From Candidatus Electronema sp. (GTDB lineage Bacteria; Desulfobacterota; Desulfobulbia; Desulfobulbales; Desulfobulbaceae), in contig JAPEVH010000052.1 of the NCBI GenBank assembly GCA_026645415.1, positions 1 to 47,721 on the forward strand: DNA of 47,721 nucleotides, in the 5' to 3' direction. A model generated the notes under the pieces. That model was not told where the DNA came from and did no database searches. It saw only the letters and a list, made by a program, of their open reading frames with translations. Made by a program: the position numbers and the translations under genes. This document shows, piece by piece, positions 16,895 through 25,482 of this stretch (the first letter of the stretch is position 1; every line of letters begins with the position of its first letter).

Positions 16895-18202
16895 CTATCT
16901 CTTTCTCTTCACTGTCCGCTTAGATTTCTTCTTTAACGTCCTTGCCGTTGTCTTTTTCCTTGTTTTTGCTACGGGTCTTCTTTTCGTTGTTGTAACTTTA
17001 CGAGCATCTTTCCCTTGCAGCATTCTTAACAGGGCAATACGTCGATTAGCTTGCTGATTAAGAAGGATCGCATAGGCTCTGCCATCATTGAGATAACCAA
17101 CATAGTTCCAAACACCCTTCATGCTGCCGGATTTGGTCGGCACTCCTTCATGCTTGCGCAAAAGCCACGCATACGGCCGGAAAACGCGCAGCACCTCTAG
17201 CATGGCCCGTGCTGTAACTCGGTCATCCCGACATAGTCCAGAGCCATCCCGATGAACAAGTGCAGCCGCAGTTGTTGTACCAACTTGGCGGACTAACTCT
17301 TGTTCCACAGCCCGCTCTGCCTTGTTCCAAGTGGCTGGCCAGCCAAACTTTTCCGCTCCAGCAGCCAAGTAAACTAAATTAGAAATAAAGTTAGAAGAAT
17401 ACTTGAGAAAGGAAGAAGTTAATTCCAGCAGATTCTTGCTGTTATGGTGCTCATACAAAAGCCGTGCGGTATCCTGCGGTACTTTTTTTAGCCCCATTTC
17501 TCCTTGGCCAGGAATGCCTGCTTCTTCTTGAAGGGCGCGGAACAGCTCGGCAGTATAGCGGGCCATCTTCTGATCAGCATTACAACCACCCTGACAAACA
17601 TTGACCCGGCGTTTACCCGGTGGATAGCCTGCTGCCAGTTCTCCCATTAAAGGCAGGAGCGGTGTATTCGGCCCACCAGAAAAGACCAAGCCGCCTTTCT
17701 GCACTTGAATGGGCACACTGTTGAAATTGACTACCGTTGGGCCAACTGGTGCATCATAGGGATTGTTGCTGAACTCACTGCCCGGAGTCTGTTGCTCAAG
17801 GGCAAAGTTCGAGCTATCAATATAAATAGCATTGATCTGCCGCAGGCCGCGCTGTTTCAGTTCCGTAAAAATCAGCCTGATTTCTTCTGGGATCAGCAGT
17901 GGATCGCCGAAGCCTTGAATATACAGGTTGTTCTGTGCGTCTATATAAAAGCGGGTCTTAAAGCGGTAATCTGGCCCCAAAATGGCAAGAACAGCAAGGG
18001 CGGTCGGCACTTTGAGGATGCTGGCTGGAATATAGGGAGTGTCCAGATTGCAGCCTTCAAGGATCTTGCCTTGCAAGTCACTGATTCCATAAGCTCCGTT
18101 CTGAATTAGTCCAGCATAAGGCGGCGGACAGCCAGCGGCAAAGACGCTTTTTCCAGTGATGATTAGCAGCATAAGAAATGCTAACCAGATGATACGACGC
18201 AC
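16895..18202 (-). CDS. dacB: D-alanyl-D-alanine carboxypeptidase, PBP4 (S13) type
   Basis: 435 residues from a GTG at 18202, chosen because it follows the radical SAM stop by 4 bases, has AGAGG upstream, and yields a signal peptide (VRRIIWLAFLMLLIITG...FAAG). The penicillin-binding motifs are SxxK in PASILKVP (about Ser61), SxN in KYSSNF and KSG in VPTKSGSMKG. Such periplasmic enzymes trim or cut peptidoglycan cross-links. The length is normal, but the last 38 residues (from KDARK) are a strongly basic lysine/arginine/threonine tail ending TVKRKR, not usual for PBP4; it could bind acidic wall polymers or DNA. Shares the strand with the radical SAM gene upstream. Confidence 0.9.
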   Translation of the reverse strand: MRRIIWLAFLMLLIITGKSVFAAGCPPPYAGLIQNGAYGISDLQGKILEGCNLDTPYIPASILKVPTALAVLAILGPDYRFKTRFYIDAQNNLYIQGFGDPLLIPEEIRLIFTELKQRGLRQINAIYIDSSNFALEQQTPGSEFSNNPYDAPVGPTVVNFNSVPIQVQKGGLVFSGGPNTPLLPLMGELAAGYPPGKRRVNVCQGGCNADQKMARYTAELFRALQEEAGIPGQGEMGLKKVPQDTARLLYEHHNSKNLLELTSSFLKYSSNFISNLVYLAAGAEKFGWPATWNKAERAVEQELVRQVGTTTAAALVHRDGSGLCRDDRVTARAMLEVLRVFRPYAWLLRKHEGVPTKSGSMKGVWNYVGYLNDGRAYAILLNQQANRRIALLRMLQGKDARKVTTTKRRPVAKTRKKTTARTLKKKSKRTVKRKR

Positions 18203-18206
18203 GATA

Positions 18207-20735
18207 TTACGCCTCTTGTGTACTTTTTTTGATAATGCGCAGCAGCCAGGCTTGCTCATCTTCCAAAGCCAGTATCTTGGCCAACACCTCTCTTGGCCCG
18301 ATACCTGCTTCAGCATGAGGATGAAGCAAGTCAAGCCGCAGCTCGCCCGTTTCTAGGGTAAGCCTACGCACGAATCTTTTCAAATCAAAAGTCTGGGTCT
18401 TGCCTTTACGAACGCGCTCCACGTTAAATACTTCTGCAACGTGGAAGGCAGCAAGCGCATCTGCCGCTTGATGCTGATCAAGGGATTCCGGCAGCAGGCA
18501 ATCATAGCTGACAATCTCTGTAAGCGGTGCTTTTCTTTTGGCCGGAGTCAGCGAGGTGATAGTCATGAAGCTAGGAAACTGGCAGTTCAGTGCATCCATG
18601 ACCTCTTCAGGACGGCGGATAGGCTCGGCTAAATCCATCTCAAAGAATTCTATCTCGCTCTCCACCCCGACTGGTAGAGCCGGACTAAAGGAAACCTTGG
18701 GTGAGGGGTTAAAGCCCTGTGAGAAGAGCACGGGCAGGCCAGCCCGCTGTAGGGCACGGAAGACGAGGTTCAATATCTCCAGATGACCAAGGAAGCGACC
18801 ATCGCCAAGGCGAAAATAGTCGGCCCGGTAGCGGAAAACCGTTTGTTGCGTATGAGCGGGCCGCTCAATTGTGCTGGTGGTAGTATTCGCAGCAGGTGCT
18901 GGTGTACTTTCAGGATTCAGCAAGGGCTTGATGCTCTTGAAATCGCAGAGGCCACACTTTTGGCAGCCGTGTTTGCGACAGTCTGGCGTGTAAGCGCGCT
19001 CCAGCGAGCGGGCGTATTCCTGCTCCAGAAAGCTGCGCTCCACACCACAGCGGAGATGATCCCAAGGCAAGACTTCGCTCATGTCGCGCTGGCGTAAATA
19101 GGAAGCTAAATCAAGGCCGAGCCGCTCTGCGGCCTGCTGCCAGCGAACCAGCGAGAAATGCTCGTTCCAGCCGTCCAGTCGTGCGCCATCTTGCCATGCT
19201 GCTTCAATGAGATAGGACAGCTTGCGGTCGCCCCGCGAGAATACACCTTCGAGAAAGGACTGCTCAGGGTCGTGCCATTTCAGCTTAAAGCCTTTGCTCG
19301 GTAGCCGCTTCATCAAACGACTGATGCGCTGCCGTGCTTCCTCCAGAGAAATCTGTTCGCACCACTGAAAAGGCGTGTGCGGCTTGGGTACAAAGGGCGA
19401 GACCGAGACATTGATATCCGCCTTTTTGCCTTTCGCCTCCTTGCGTGCCCGGAGAGCAAGATCAACAATCGCGTCCACATCTTCCAGCGTTTCAGTGGGT
19501 AGGCCGAGCATGAAATAGAACTTGATCAGCTTCCAGCCTGCACTAAAGGCATCACGGCAGCCGGTCAATAAATCCTCTTCAGTAATGCCCTTGTTGATCA
19601 CCTCGCGCAGCCGGTCTGTGCCTGCTTCTGGTGCAACCGTGAAGCCCGTCTTGCGTGCTCGCCGAATCTGGGCGATAACCTCTGGGGTCAGGGTGCCAAC
19701 GCGCATGGACGGCAGCGAAATGGAGACTCGCTCATCAGCAAAGCGGTCCATCAGCTTGGTTAGCAGTTCTGGTAGGCACGAGAAGTCGCCGCTCGACAGC
19801 GAGAGCAGAGCCAGCTCACCAAAGCCAGAGCTGCCAATGCCTTGTTCAGCAAGCCGCATAATATCAGCAACCGCCCGCTCACGTACTGGGCGGTAGATCA
19901 TGCCCGCTTGGCAGAAACGGCAGCCGCGTGTGCAGCCCCTTGCAATCTCCACCCCAAGGCGGTCATGCACCGGCTTGACAAGCGGCACTAAGGGGCGTTC
20001 CAGCAGCTCGACTGGTGGGAGCTGCGGCACAATCCGGCGGCGCACGCTTTCATAACCCGGCTTGAGTGCTCGAATAGCCGTTAGCGTCTCACCTTCGTAC
20101 TGCGGGGCAAACAAGGCAGGCACATACACGCCCGCAATCGTGGCCAGCCTATGCAGCTTCTCGCTGCGGGACAAGCCTTCGTGCTTTGCTGAACGCAGGG
20201 AGTCTGCTATTTCTAAGATTACCTCTTCGCCATCGCCAAGGACGATCAGGTCAAAGAAGTCTGCCACTGGCTCCGGGTTGAGGGAGCAGGAACCACCGCC
20301 AATCACCAAGGGCATGTTCTCGCCGCGCTCTGCTGCCCGCAAAGGAATGCCAGCCAGATCAAGAATGGTAAGGATATTGGTGTAGCACAGCTCATACGGC
20401 AGAGTAAAGCCGACAACATCAAAGGCAGCTAAGGGTCGCCGCGACTCCAACGAGAACAGGGGCAGCTTGTGACGACGGAGCTGCTCTTCCATGTCTGTGT
20501 CAGGCGCATAGCAGCGTTCCGCAGCCAGCCCGGGCTGCCGGTTGAGGATGTGATAGAGAATCTGCAAGCCTTGGTGCGACATGCCGATCTCGTACAGATC
20601 AGGGAAGACAAGGGCAAAGGAAAGATCAACTGCCGCATAATCAGGCTGGACAGTGTGCAGCTCGCCGCCAATGTAGCGGCCTGGTTTGCGCACTAAAGGC
20701 AGGATGGAGTCAAGGGGAATGGTCGTATTCATCAA
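18207..20735 (-). CDS. B12-binding-like radical SAM protein fused to DUF2344
   Basis: 842 residues combining two families often encoded separately or fused: TIGR03960 (N-terminal B12-binding-like domain plus radical SAM) and TIGR03936/DUF2344. Residues 1-180 hold the B12-like part (LVFPDLYEIGMSHQGLQIL); the SAM cluster motif is ARGCTRGCRFCQAG near residue 275; a cysteine group HGCQKCGLCDF follows near 610; the DUF2344 part begins at YRADYFRLGDGRFLGHLEIL. Function is not established; in many bacteria the gene neighbours rne/rng or ribosomal-protein genes, suggesting RNA modification. Here it is followed by dacB after 4 bases. Confidence 0.9.
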   Translation of the reverse strand: MMNTTIPLDSILPLVRKPGRYIGGELHTVQPDYAAVDLSFALVFPDLYEIGMSHQGLQILYHILNRQPGLAAERCYAPDTDMEEQLRRHKLPLFSLESRRPLAAFDVVGFTLPYELCYTNILTILDLAGIPLRAAERGENMPLVIGGGSCSLNPEPVADFFDLIVLGDGEEVILEIADSLRSAKHEGLSRSEKLHRLATIAGVYVPALFAPQYEGETLTAIRALKPGYESVRRRIVPQLPPVELLERPLVPLVKPVHDRLGVEIARGCTRGCRFCQAGMIYRPVRERAVADIMRLAEQGIGSSGFGELALLSLSSGDFSCLPELLTKLMDRFADERVSISLPSMRVGTLTPEVIAQIRRARKTGFTVAPEAGTDRLREVINKGITEEDLLTGCRDAFSAGWKLIKFYFMLGLPTETLEDVDAIVDLALRARKEAKGKKADINVSVSPFVPKPHTPFQWCEQISLEEARQRISRLMKRLPSKGFKLKWHDPEQSFLEGVFSRGDRKLSYLIEAAWQDGARLDGWNEHFSLVRWQQAAERLGLDLASYLRQRDMSEVLPWDHLRCGVERSFLEQEYARSLERAYTPDCRKHGCQKCGLCDFKSIKPLLNPESTPAPAANTTTSTIERPAHTQQTVFRYRADYFRLGDGRFLGHLEILNLVFRALQRAGLPVLFSQGFNPSPKVSFSPALPVGVESEIEFFEMDLAEPIRRPEEVMDALNCQFPSFMTITSLTPAKRKAPLTEIVSYDCLLPESLDQHQAADALAAFHVAEVFNVERVRKGKTQTFDLKRFVRRLTLETGELRLDLLHPHAEAGIGPREVLAKILALEDEQAWLLRIIKKSTQEA

Positions 20736-20788
20736 CAGATCAGATTATTGGGAACGGCAGAGGTAGAGTACAGAAGGTATCTGCGGAA

Positions 20789-21058
20789 TTATCGCGGGAA
20801 ATATCGGTAAATGTCTTTTCGGTGCAGACAGCGGGTGAAAATAACATCCTCACCGACCAGCTCAAGGCCAATCCTGTAATCACCAATTCTGACACGGTAG
20901 AATGTGTCGTATCCTTTGAGCTTTTTTAGCTGGCTGATCGCATTGATGCTCTTAGCAGCTTTGCAGGCAAGAACAAGCTGCTTAACTTTCTCCAGCAGCT
21001 TGCCGTCGTTAATATTCAGTAAGTCTTTGGAGAATTTCGCCTCAAAGCTAACCTTCAT
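20789..21058 (-). CDS. RelE/ParE-family toxin
   Basis: 89 residues. The compact RelE/ParE fold is recognisable in VSFEAKFSKDLLNI, KLKGYDTFYRVRIGDYRIGLEL and IFTRCLHRKDIYRYFPR. Members inhibit growth by ribosome-dependent mRNA cutting or by acting on gyrase; the C-terminal HRKDIYRYFP end is more RelE-like. The start overlaps the antitoxin stop by 4 bases, so the two are coupled. Confidence 0.85.
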   Translation of the reverse strand: MKVSFEAKFSKDLLNINDGKLLEKVKQLVLACKAAKSINAISQLKKLKGYDTFYRVRIGDYRIGLELVGEDVIFTRCLHRKDIYRYFPR

Positions 21059-21264
21059 TTCGCTGCACCATCAAGGATGGAGAAGATTTCTTCTTCAGAG
21101 ACAAAGTCGTTTGTCCTCCCTTCAGCAATAGCATTGGCCAAGCCAACTTCCTCAAGAGCCTCAAGCAGAATGTCGTAGATCAGGTCTCTTTTTGTTTTGA
21201 GAAGCTCAATGACTACCTCAGTAAGAAGTTCCTTCGTTTTCTCATCACTGATTGAAAGTTCCAT
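21055..21264 (-). CDS. Antitoxin of the RelE/ParE pair
   Basis: 69 residues, acidic and helical (LLTEVVIELLKTKRDLIYDILLEALEEVGLANAIAEG) with a C-terminal region NDFVSEEEIFSILDG that should wrap around the toxin. I take the ATG at 21264; a GTG codon lies directly before it at 21267. No clear DNA-binding motif is visible. It is the first gene of the pair, antitoxin first. Confidence 0.8.
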   Translation of the reverse strand: MELSISDEKTKELLTEVVIELLKTKRDLIYDILLEALEEVGLANAIAEGRTNDFVSEEEIFSILDGAAK

Positions 21265-21286
21265 CACTATTGCCTTAGTTGAAAAG

Positions 21287-21508
21287 AATTGCAGAGCCTG
21301 CGGTACGCATCCTGCTTGTTCAGAATGTAGCTGCTACCATAACGGAAGATGGGCGGGAAAGGCAAGAGGATAACTGCGGGGCGGGGAGGATGAGGCAGCA
21401 GAAAGGGTGTTCCGCTGCCGCCATTGCCTGTGTCAGGGCTGGGGCCAGCTCGTCTGCATCAGCCAAGCAGATTGGCCCGGCTTGCAGACCATGCTGGAGT
21501 ACACTTGA
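21287..21508 (+). pseudogene. Possible remnant of a cysteine-rich (zinc-finger-like) protein
   Basis: Reading from 21287, the frame gives NCRACGTHPACSECSCYHNG, then a TAA at 21371-21373, then an in-phase continuation ERVFRCRHCLCQGWGQLVC up to a TGA at 21506. Paired CxxC motifs on both sides of the stop suggest an old zinc-ribbon gene with a nonsense change. No start codon or ribosome site is evident, and the neighbouring zinc-ribbon gene on the other strand shows the region is cysteine-prone, so chance is possible. Confidence 0.25.
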
Positions 21509-21556
21509 GCGTATCAGCGCACTTGTCCACGGGCATGTTCGACAGACTCTGTTGCT

Positions 21557-21766
21557 TCAACGATTGCGCCGCAAAGTATCCTTGATCTCGTCAATGATCC
21601 ACTGGCTTTGGGCAATGCCGTCGAAGGCAGCACCGATGATCTTGTCGCAGGAGGAACACGCGAATGTCGCTCCCTTCCAGTTCACTCCGTTGTCGTCCAC
21701 GCAATTCGTTGCGGACACGCGCATCTTGGTCACGAGTTGGTTGCAATGCGGACAGTGGGAACTCAT
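21557..21766 (-). CDS. Small zinc-ribbon protein
   Basis: 69 residues from the ATG at 21766, which has a strong AGGAGGAAAAGGAG ribosome site; the longer frame to 21835 lacks one. Two cysteine pairs, CPHC near the start and CSSC near residue 38, form a probable zinc ribbon: MSSHCPHCNQL and ATFACSSCDKIIGAAFDG. The C-terminus is a basic helix (DEIKDTLRRNR). Function unknown. It is divergent from the HU-like gene across array 2. Confidence 0.75.
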   Translation of the reverse strand: MSSHCPHCNQLVTKMRVSATNCVDDNGVNWKGATFACSSCDKIIGAAFDGIAQSQWIIDEIKDTLRRNR

Positions 21767-21935
21767 CTCCTTTTCCTCCTGTTTCTCATTTGTCGTACAA
21801 GTGAGTTCTACAGCTTCTGTAGAACTCCAATCCATTTCTCATAGAAGATACCTATCTTTTCAGTGCCATGCAAGCAATTTAACTATTCCTCCCACCTTAA
21901 CAATTCCACGCTCCTGTCCGCACCATCACCCAAGC

Positions 21936-22103
21936 ACAGCCTATGCCCGCTCCAAAACACAGGTTAAGCTCGTGCTCTGGACAGGCTATGCACAGAGGGA
22001 GCATAACGTTATGCTCCTGCCGAGCTTAACCTATCTACAGCACGAGCATAAGCTATGTTTCGCACCTGCCATAGCCTATGCTCTTCAATCACCATAGCCT
22101 ATG
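21936..22103. repeat. 22-23-bp phased palindrome array (array 2)
   Basis: Eight units spaced 22 or 23 bases. The core is CATAGCCTATG (perfect at 22070-22080 and 22093-22103), with variants ACAGCCTATGC, ACAGGCTATGC, CATAAGCTATG and the long perfect palindrome GGAGCATAACGTTATGCTCC at 21998-22017. A further 12-bp inverted pair joins AGGTTAAGCTCG (21961-21972) and CGAGCTTAACCT (22021-22032). Spacers of about 11-12 bases vary. The array lies 150 bases upstream of the HU/DUF4469 gene. The rest of 21767-22256 contains no gene that I can support. Confidence 0.8.
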
Positions 22104-22256
22104 TTCTGGCAAAGGCATGAGGCATCCTCCGATAAAAACGCCCTTCACCTCAGCATTGCTGACAATTCCATTGACAAGACCGCCGCGCCGTTTTACTCTG
22201 CGGGAAAGCGGCAGCATCCTCCACCCTTATCCCACCTTTCTCACAGGAGAACCAGC

Positions 22257-23333
22257 ATGACAACCCTGCAATGGCGGCCCAAAGTCAATGCCCTCACCAA
22301 GCCTCAGTCCTACCGCCCGCAAGTCGTGCCACGCGGCACATCCGGCTACGAAAAGATGGCCGCCGACATCTCGGCTGCCAATCCCAACTACAACGCCGAG
22401 CTGCTCCGCTCGGTCGCGCCGCTGATCATGGACTGGATTCAGCAGGAGCTGATCAACGGCTGGCAGGTGACGCTGGAGGATGCCTTCACCTTTCATCCCT
22501 CGATGACTGGGAAAATGGCCAGGCCGGATGACCCGCTGCCAAATGCCAATGAGCTGCTGCAAGTCAATGTGTACGCCGCCCGCTCCTTTGTCAAAGCCGT
22601 GCGCCAAGCCGCCAAGCTGGAGCGGCTGCCGATGAACGAGAAGCTGCCGCAGGTCACTTCCACCGAAGACACCAAGCTCAAGCTGGCCGACGTGCTCAAC
22701 CCGAATGGCCTGCTGCACCTGACCGGCAGCAATCTCTATTTTGAGGAGGACGACCCGAACTGCGGCTGCGTCATCGCTGGCACTGAGAGCGGCGAGACCA
22801 AGCAGAGCACGTTCGGCACCATCTCCAACAGCCAAATCTTGCTCGTGCCAGACATCCCAGCGCAGGCGCACCCGTGGAACAACGAATACAGCCTGAGCCT
22901 CACTACCCACTACACCGAACACGGTACGCCGCGCACCGGCATTTACCGCAGGCGGCTGCGCAGCCCACTGACTGTGTCCAACATGGGCCACCCCAATCCG
23001 CCGGAAACTGGCATCCTCAGCAGCAATGGAGCCAGCCCCTTGGTCAGCGTTAAGGGCGGCACGGTCTCGGCAGATGAGCGACTGCGCGTCCAAACGATTT
23101 TCGATGCAGTGGAAGACTGCCTGCTCTTCAACCTGATTGACATGAAGGAAGACGGCGCAACAGGGCCGGAAGCATCTGTGACCGCGAACGGGGACTGCAC
23201 CCTGCAAGGCTTTAGCGGCTCGGCCGTGAGCAGCTTAGAAATCAGCGTGAACGACTATGCTGCCCTGAAGACACTGATCAGGAACAGCTACGCCGGCAGA
23301 CTGGTGGATATTCTTGATGTGAGGACGGCGTAG
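22257..23333 (+). CDS. HU-like DNA-binding protein with DUF4469 domain
   Basis: 358 residues from the ATG at 22257, which follows a clear AGGAG site; the frame is open further upstream into the array but without support. Residues about 30-125 resemble the HU/IHF-like domain found with DUF4469 (PNYNAELLRSVAPLIMDWIQ...LINGWQVTLEDAFTFHPSMTG, then VNVYAARSFVKAVRQAAKLER). Residues about 140-240 match the DUF4469 beta domain (LLHLTGSNLYFEEDDPNCGCVI...STFGTISNSQILLVPD...YSLSLTTHYTEHGTPRTGIYR). The rest is an unassigned C-terminal domain ending AGRLVDILDVRTA. Such proteins may organise DNA; this is inference from the fold. A fragment of a second copy lies at 29143-29290. The coding region is more GC-rich than its neighbours. 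Confidence 0.75.
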   Translation: MTTLQWRPKVNALTKPQSYRPQVVPRGTSGYEKMAADISAANPNYNAELLRSVAPLIMDWIQQELINGWQVTLEDAFTFHPSMTGKMARPDDPLPNANELLQVNVYAARSFVKAVRQAAKLERLPMNEKLPQVTSTEDTKLKLADVLNPNGLLHLTGSNLYFEEDDPNCGCVIAGTESGETKQSTFGTISNSQILLVPDIPAQAHPWNNEYSLSLTTHYTEHGTPRTGIYRRRLRSPLTVSNMGHPNPPETGILSSNGASPLVSVKGGTVSADERLRVQTIFDAVEDCLLFNLIDMKEDGATGPEASVTANGDCTLQGFSGSAVSSLEISVNDYAALKTLIRNSYAGRLVDILDVRTA

Positions 23334-23375
23334 TTGCCCACCTTGTCCTTCAGCAATACGCCAATCAGTTCTTAT

Positions 23376-24152
23376 TTACTTCAGGAGCAGATTGATTACT
23401 GGTACGTGAGATGCCATTGGAAAAGCGGCATCAACACCAGATGCAGTTTCTGCTACTGCCGTAGCAGAAGAAAACTTTGTCTTGCGCTCATACCACTGGG
23501 TTGGATTATTATGTTGGTCATAAAAGAGAATCTTATACGAGCCAAGCGCAAGACCACTGATTGTATAATTCCCTTGATAGTCAGTTAAAATCAGGCCGGT
23601 GTCTATGTAAGTGCCATCAGCAGCATTATATGCTTCAACTTTAGCGCATTTGAATGCCGTGCCATTCAAGGTAACGCGCCCTGAAAGACTACTGCTATTG
23701 AGAGGAGACTGTGCAGGAGCAATTGCAGCAATTCTCTTTTGTGACTTACTGCTTGTCCCCGGAACCAGCACTGCATCCGCAGTTGTAGTATCGTTGTCTG
23801 GCACAGTTACGGGTTCAGCGCAGTCTGACATCGGCGCATTATTGTACCACTGGTCTAGGTAGCCAGTTCTTACAAACAGTACCTTGTATCTCTTCTCGCC
23901 TATTGGCAAATCTGGTATTATGTATATTCCATTAGAATCTGTTGTTACAGGTATAGGTGGAAATCCAGATGTATCCTGTAGATCGTATGCAGAAACTTCT
24001 ACACCTGGAATAAGATTACCGCTGCCATCAGTCACTGTTCCTGAAATATTGCCTATGCCTACTGAATAACTTGGTGATACCAAGGCTGTCAGCACGAATA
24101 TAATAGCGATGGCCAAGCAGCTAGAACCTTGTTGCATTGCTTTTCTTCTCAT
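23376..24152 (-). CDS. Secreted protein with two carboxypeptidase-regulatory-like domains
   Basis: 258 residues from the ATG at 24152, which has AAGGAAAGG just upstream. A signal peptide (MRRKAMQQGSSCLAIAIIFVLTALVSPSYS) is followed by two beta-sandwich CarboxypepD_reg-like repeats: ISGTVTDGSGNLIPGVEVSAYD...GIYIIPDLPIGEKRYKVLF and LSGRVTLNGTAFKCAKVEAYN...GNYTISGLALGSYKILFYD. Each ends in a similar QWYNN/QWYER segment. Probably a surface or periplasmic structural or adhesion protein. The last residues (VPVINLLLK) are hydrophobic. Confidence 0.85.
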   Translation of the reverse strand: MRRKAMQQGSSCLAIAIIFVLTALVSPSYSVGIGNISGTVTDGSGNLIPGVEVSAYDLQDTSGFPPIPVTTDSNGIYIIPDLPIGEKRYKVLFVRTGYLDQWYNNAPMSDCAEPVTVPDNDTTTADAVLVPGTSSKSQKRIAAIAPAQSPLNSSSLSGRVTLNGTAFKCAKVEAYNAADGTYIDTGLILTDYQGNYTISGLALGSYKILFYDQHNNPTQWYERKTKFSSATAVAETASGVDAAFPMASHVPVINLLLK

Positions 24153-24351
24153 TTTTACCTTTCCTTGTAAGTGGATATTCATTCATGATTTCATACCATA
24201 AACGCTGTTGAGAAACAATATGCTTCTGCTGCTTCAGAACAGGAAGAAGACAAGACAGTTCTATCAGCGGGTGTATTCAAAAGCATTTGACTTTCTTAAC
24301 CATGACTGTTAGATATTGTCCATAGTATTCTTTCTATGCTTTGATTCCACC

Positions 24352-25404
24352 GTGACTATTCGCCAACAGCTAGAAGAGCAGGAATCGCTCATCCTTTCAT
24401 CTTATGCCTGCTTTAGCAGCAAGTCGCGAGGACGGCTCCGGGAAGAGCCGCCCTGTGATCTGCGCACGGTCTTTCAGCGTGACCGTGACCGAATCATTCA
24501 CTGCAAAACCTTCCGTCGTCTGAAGCACAAGACCCAAGTCTTTCTTGCCCCAACCGGTGACCATTACCGCACCCGCCTTACCCATGTTCTGGAAGTCTCT
24601 CAGATTGCCCGTACTATTGCCGTATGTCTGCATCTCAACGAATATCTGACCGAAGCCATTGCTCTTGGTCACGATCTTGGTCATACACCTTTTGGCCATG
24701 CCGGTGAATATAGCCTCAATCGCCTGCATCCGGGTGGCTTCCGCCATTATGTCCAAAGCCTACGAGTGGTTGATTCCTTAGAGAAACTCAATCTGACCTG
24801 GGAAGTGAGGAATGGCATTGTCAGGCATTCAAAAGGATACAGCGATATTCTGCCTGATGATCCTAAAAAGCTCCCTGCTACCCTTGAAGGACAAGCGGTT
24901 CGGGTCGCTGATATTATTGCGTATCTCAACCATGACATGGACGACGCGCTACGTGCTGAGATGATCAGAGAAGACGATCTACCAGACCACTTACGGCGAG
25001 TGGTTGGTGATAGACCTGATCTACGTATTGCCGCCATGATGCGCGATCTCATTGCCGAGACACTACGAACGGATGAGGGCCGTCTTCGCCTGAGTCCAAT
25101 GATGCAAGAAGTCATCTGCGGGATGCGCAGCTTTCTTTTTGATACGGTGTACCGGAACAGTTTAGTACACAGTGAATTTGAAAAGGCCCAAAATGTAATC
25201 AGCGATTTGTATCTCTTTTTCCTAGAGCATGAGTTTCCTAGCGGCCCAGAGCCAGTTTGCCAAAGACGAAAAGCACCTGCGAGTAGCAAAGACGAAAAAC
25301 AGCTCCATCGCCTTGTCTGTGACTTCATTGCTGGGATGACTGACCGCTATGCCTTAGATCTGTATCGTCATATCTTCCTGCCCAAGCCGTGGTCAGTGAT
25401 GTAG
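24352..25404 (+). CDS. dgt: dGTP triphosphohydrolase-like HD-domain protein
   Basis: 350 residues from a GTG at 24352 (VTIRQQLEEQE), the usual family start; an in-frame TTG at 24316 is less likely. The HD phosphohydrolase motif runs H...HD...D (RLTHVLEVSQIARTIA, ALGHDLGHTPFGHAGE, and IAYLNHDMDDAL). Family members split dNTPs, mostly dGTP, to nucleoside and triphosphate, lowering dNTP pools; some act against phage. The early segment RGRLREEPPCDLRTVFQRDRDRIIHCKTFRRLKHKTQVF is standard. A terminator follows at 25430-25457. Confidence 0.92.
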   Translation: MTIRQQLEEQESLILSSYACFSSKSRGRLREEPPCDLRTVFQRDRDRIIHCKTFRRLKHKTQVFLAPTGDHYRTRLTHVLEVSQIARTIAVCLHLNEYLTEAIALGHDLGHTPFGHAGEYSLNRLHPGGFRHYVQSLRVVDSLEKLNLTWEVRNGIVRHSKGYSDILPDDPKKLPATLEGQAVRVADIIAYLNHDMDDALRAEMIREDDLPDHLRRVVGDRPDLRIAAMMRDLIAETLRTDEGRLRLSPMMQEVICGMRSFLFDTVYRNSLVHSEFEKAQNVISDLYLFFLEHEFPSGPEPVCQRRKAPASSKDEKQLHRLVCDFIAGMTDRYALDLYRHIFLPKPWSVM

Positions 25405-25429
25405 AGAAGCGATGTCTGGTCTAAATAAC

Positions 25430-25457
25430 AAAGCGACTTCCAACTGGAAGCCGCTTT
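25430..25457. terminator. Hairpin terminator between dgt and nifE
   Basis: AAAGCGACTTCC, loop AACT, GGAAGCCGCTTT: eleven pairs with one A-C mismatch, with A and T tracts at the ends, so it can work in both directions between the converging genes. Outer GTCTG (25414-25418) and CAGAC (25460-25464) could extend the stem. Confidence 0.75.
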
Positions 25458-25482
25458 ATCAGACAAGAAGGAAGTAACTGCG

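Noticed and set aside
21279..22097. 272-codon plus-strand frame across the zinc-ribbon gene and into array 2
   Set aside because: Runs through an intergenic repeat and opposite a gene with a strong ribosome site; no family recognised.
22227..23207. 326-codon open frame on the minus strand across the HU/DUF4469 gene
   Set aside because: Shadow of a GC-rich gene: low-complexity composition, no recognisable domain, while the plus strand has a clear ribosome site and domain order.
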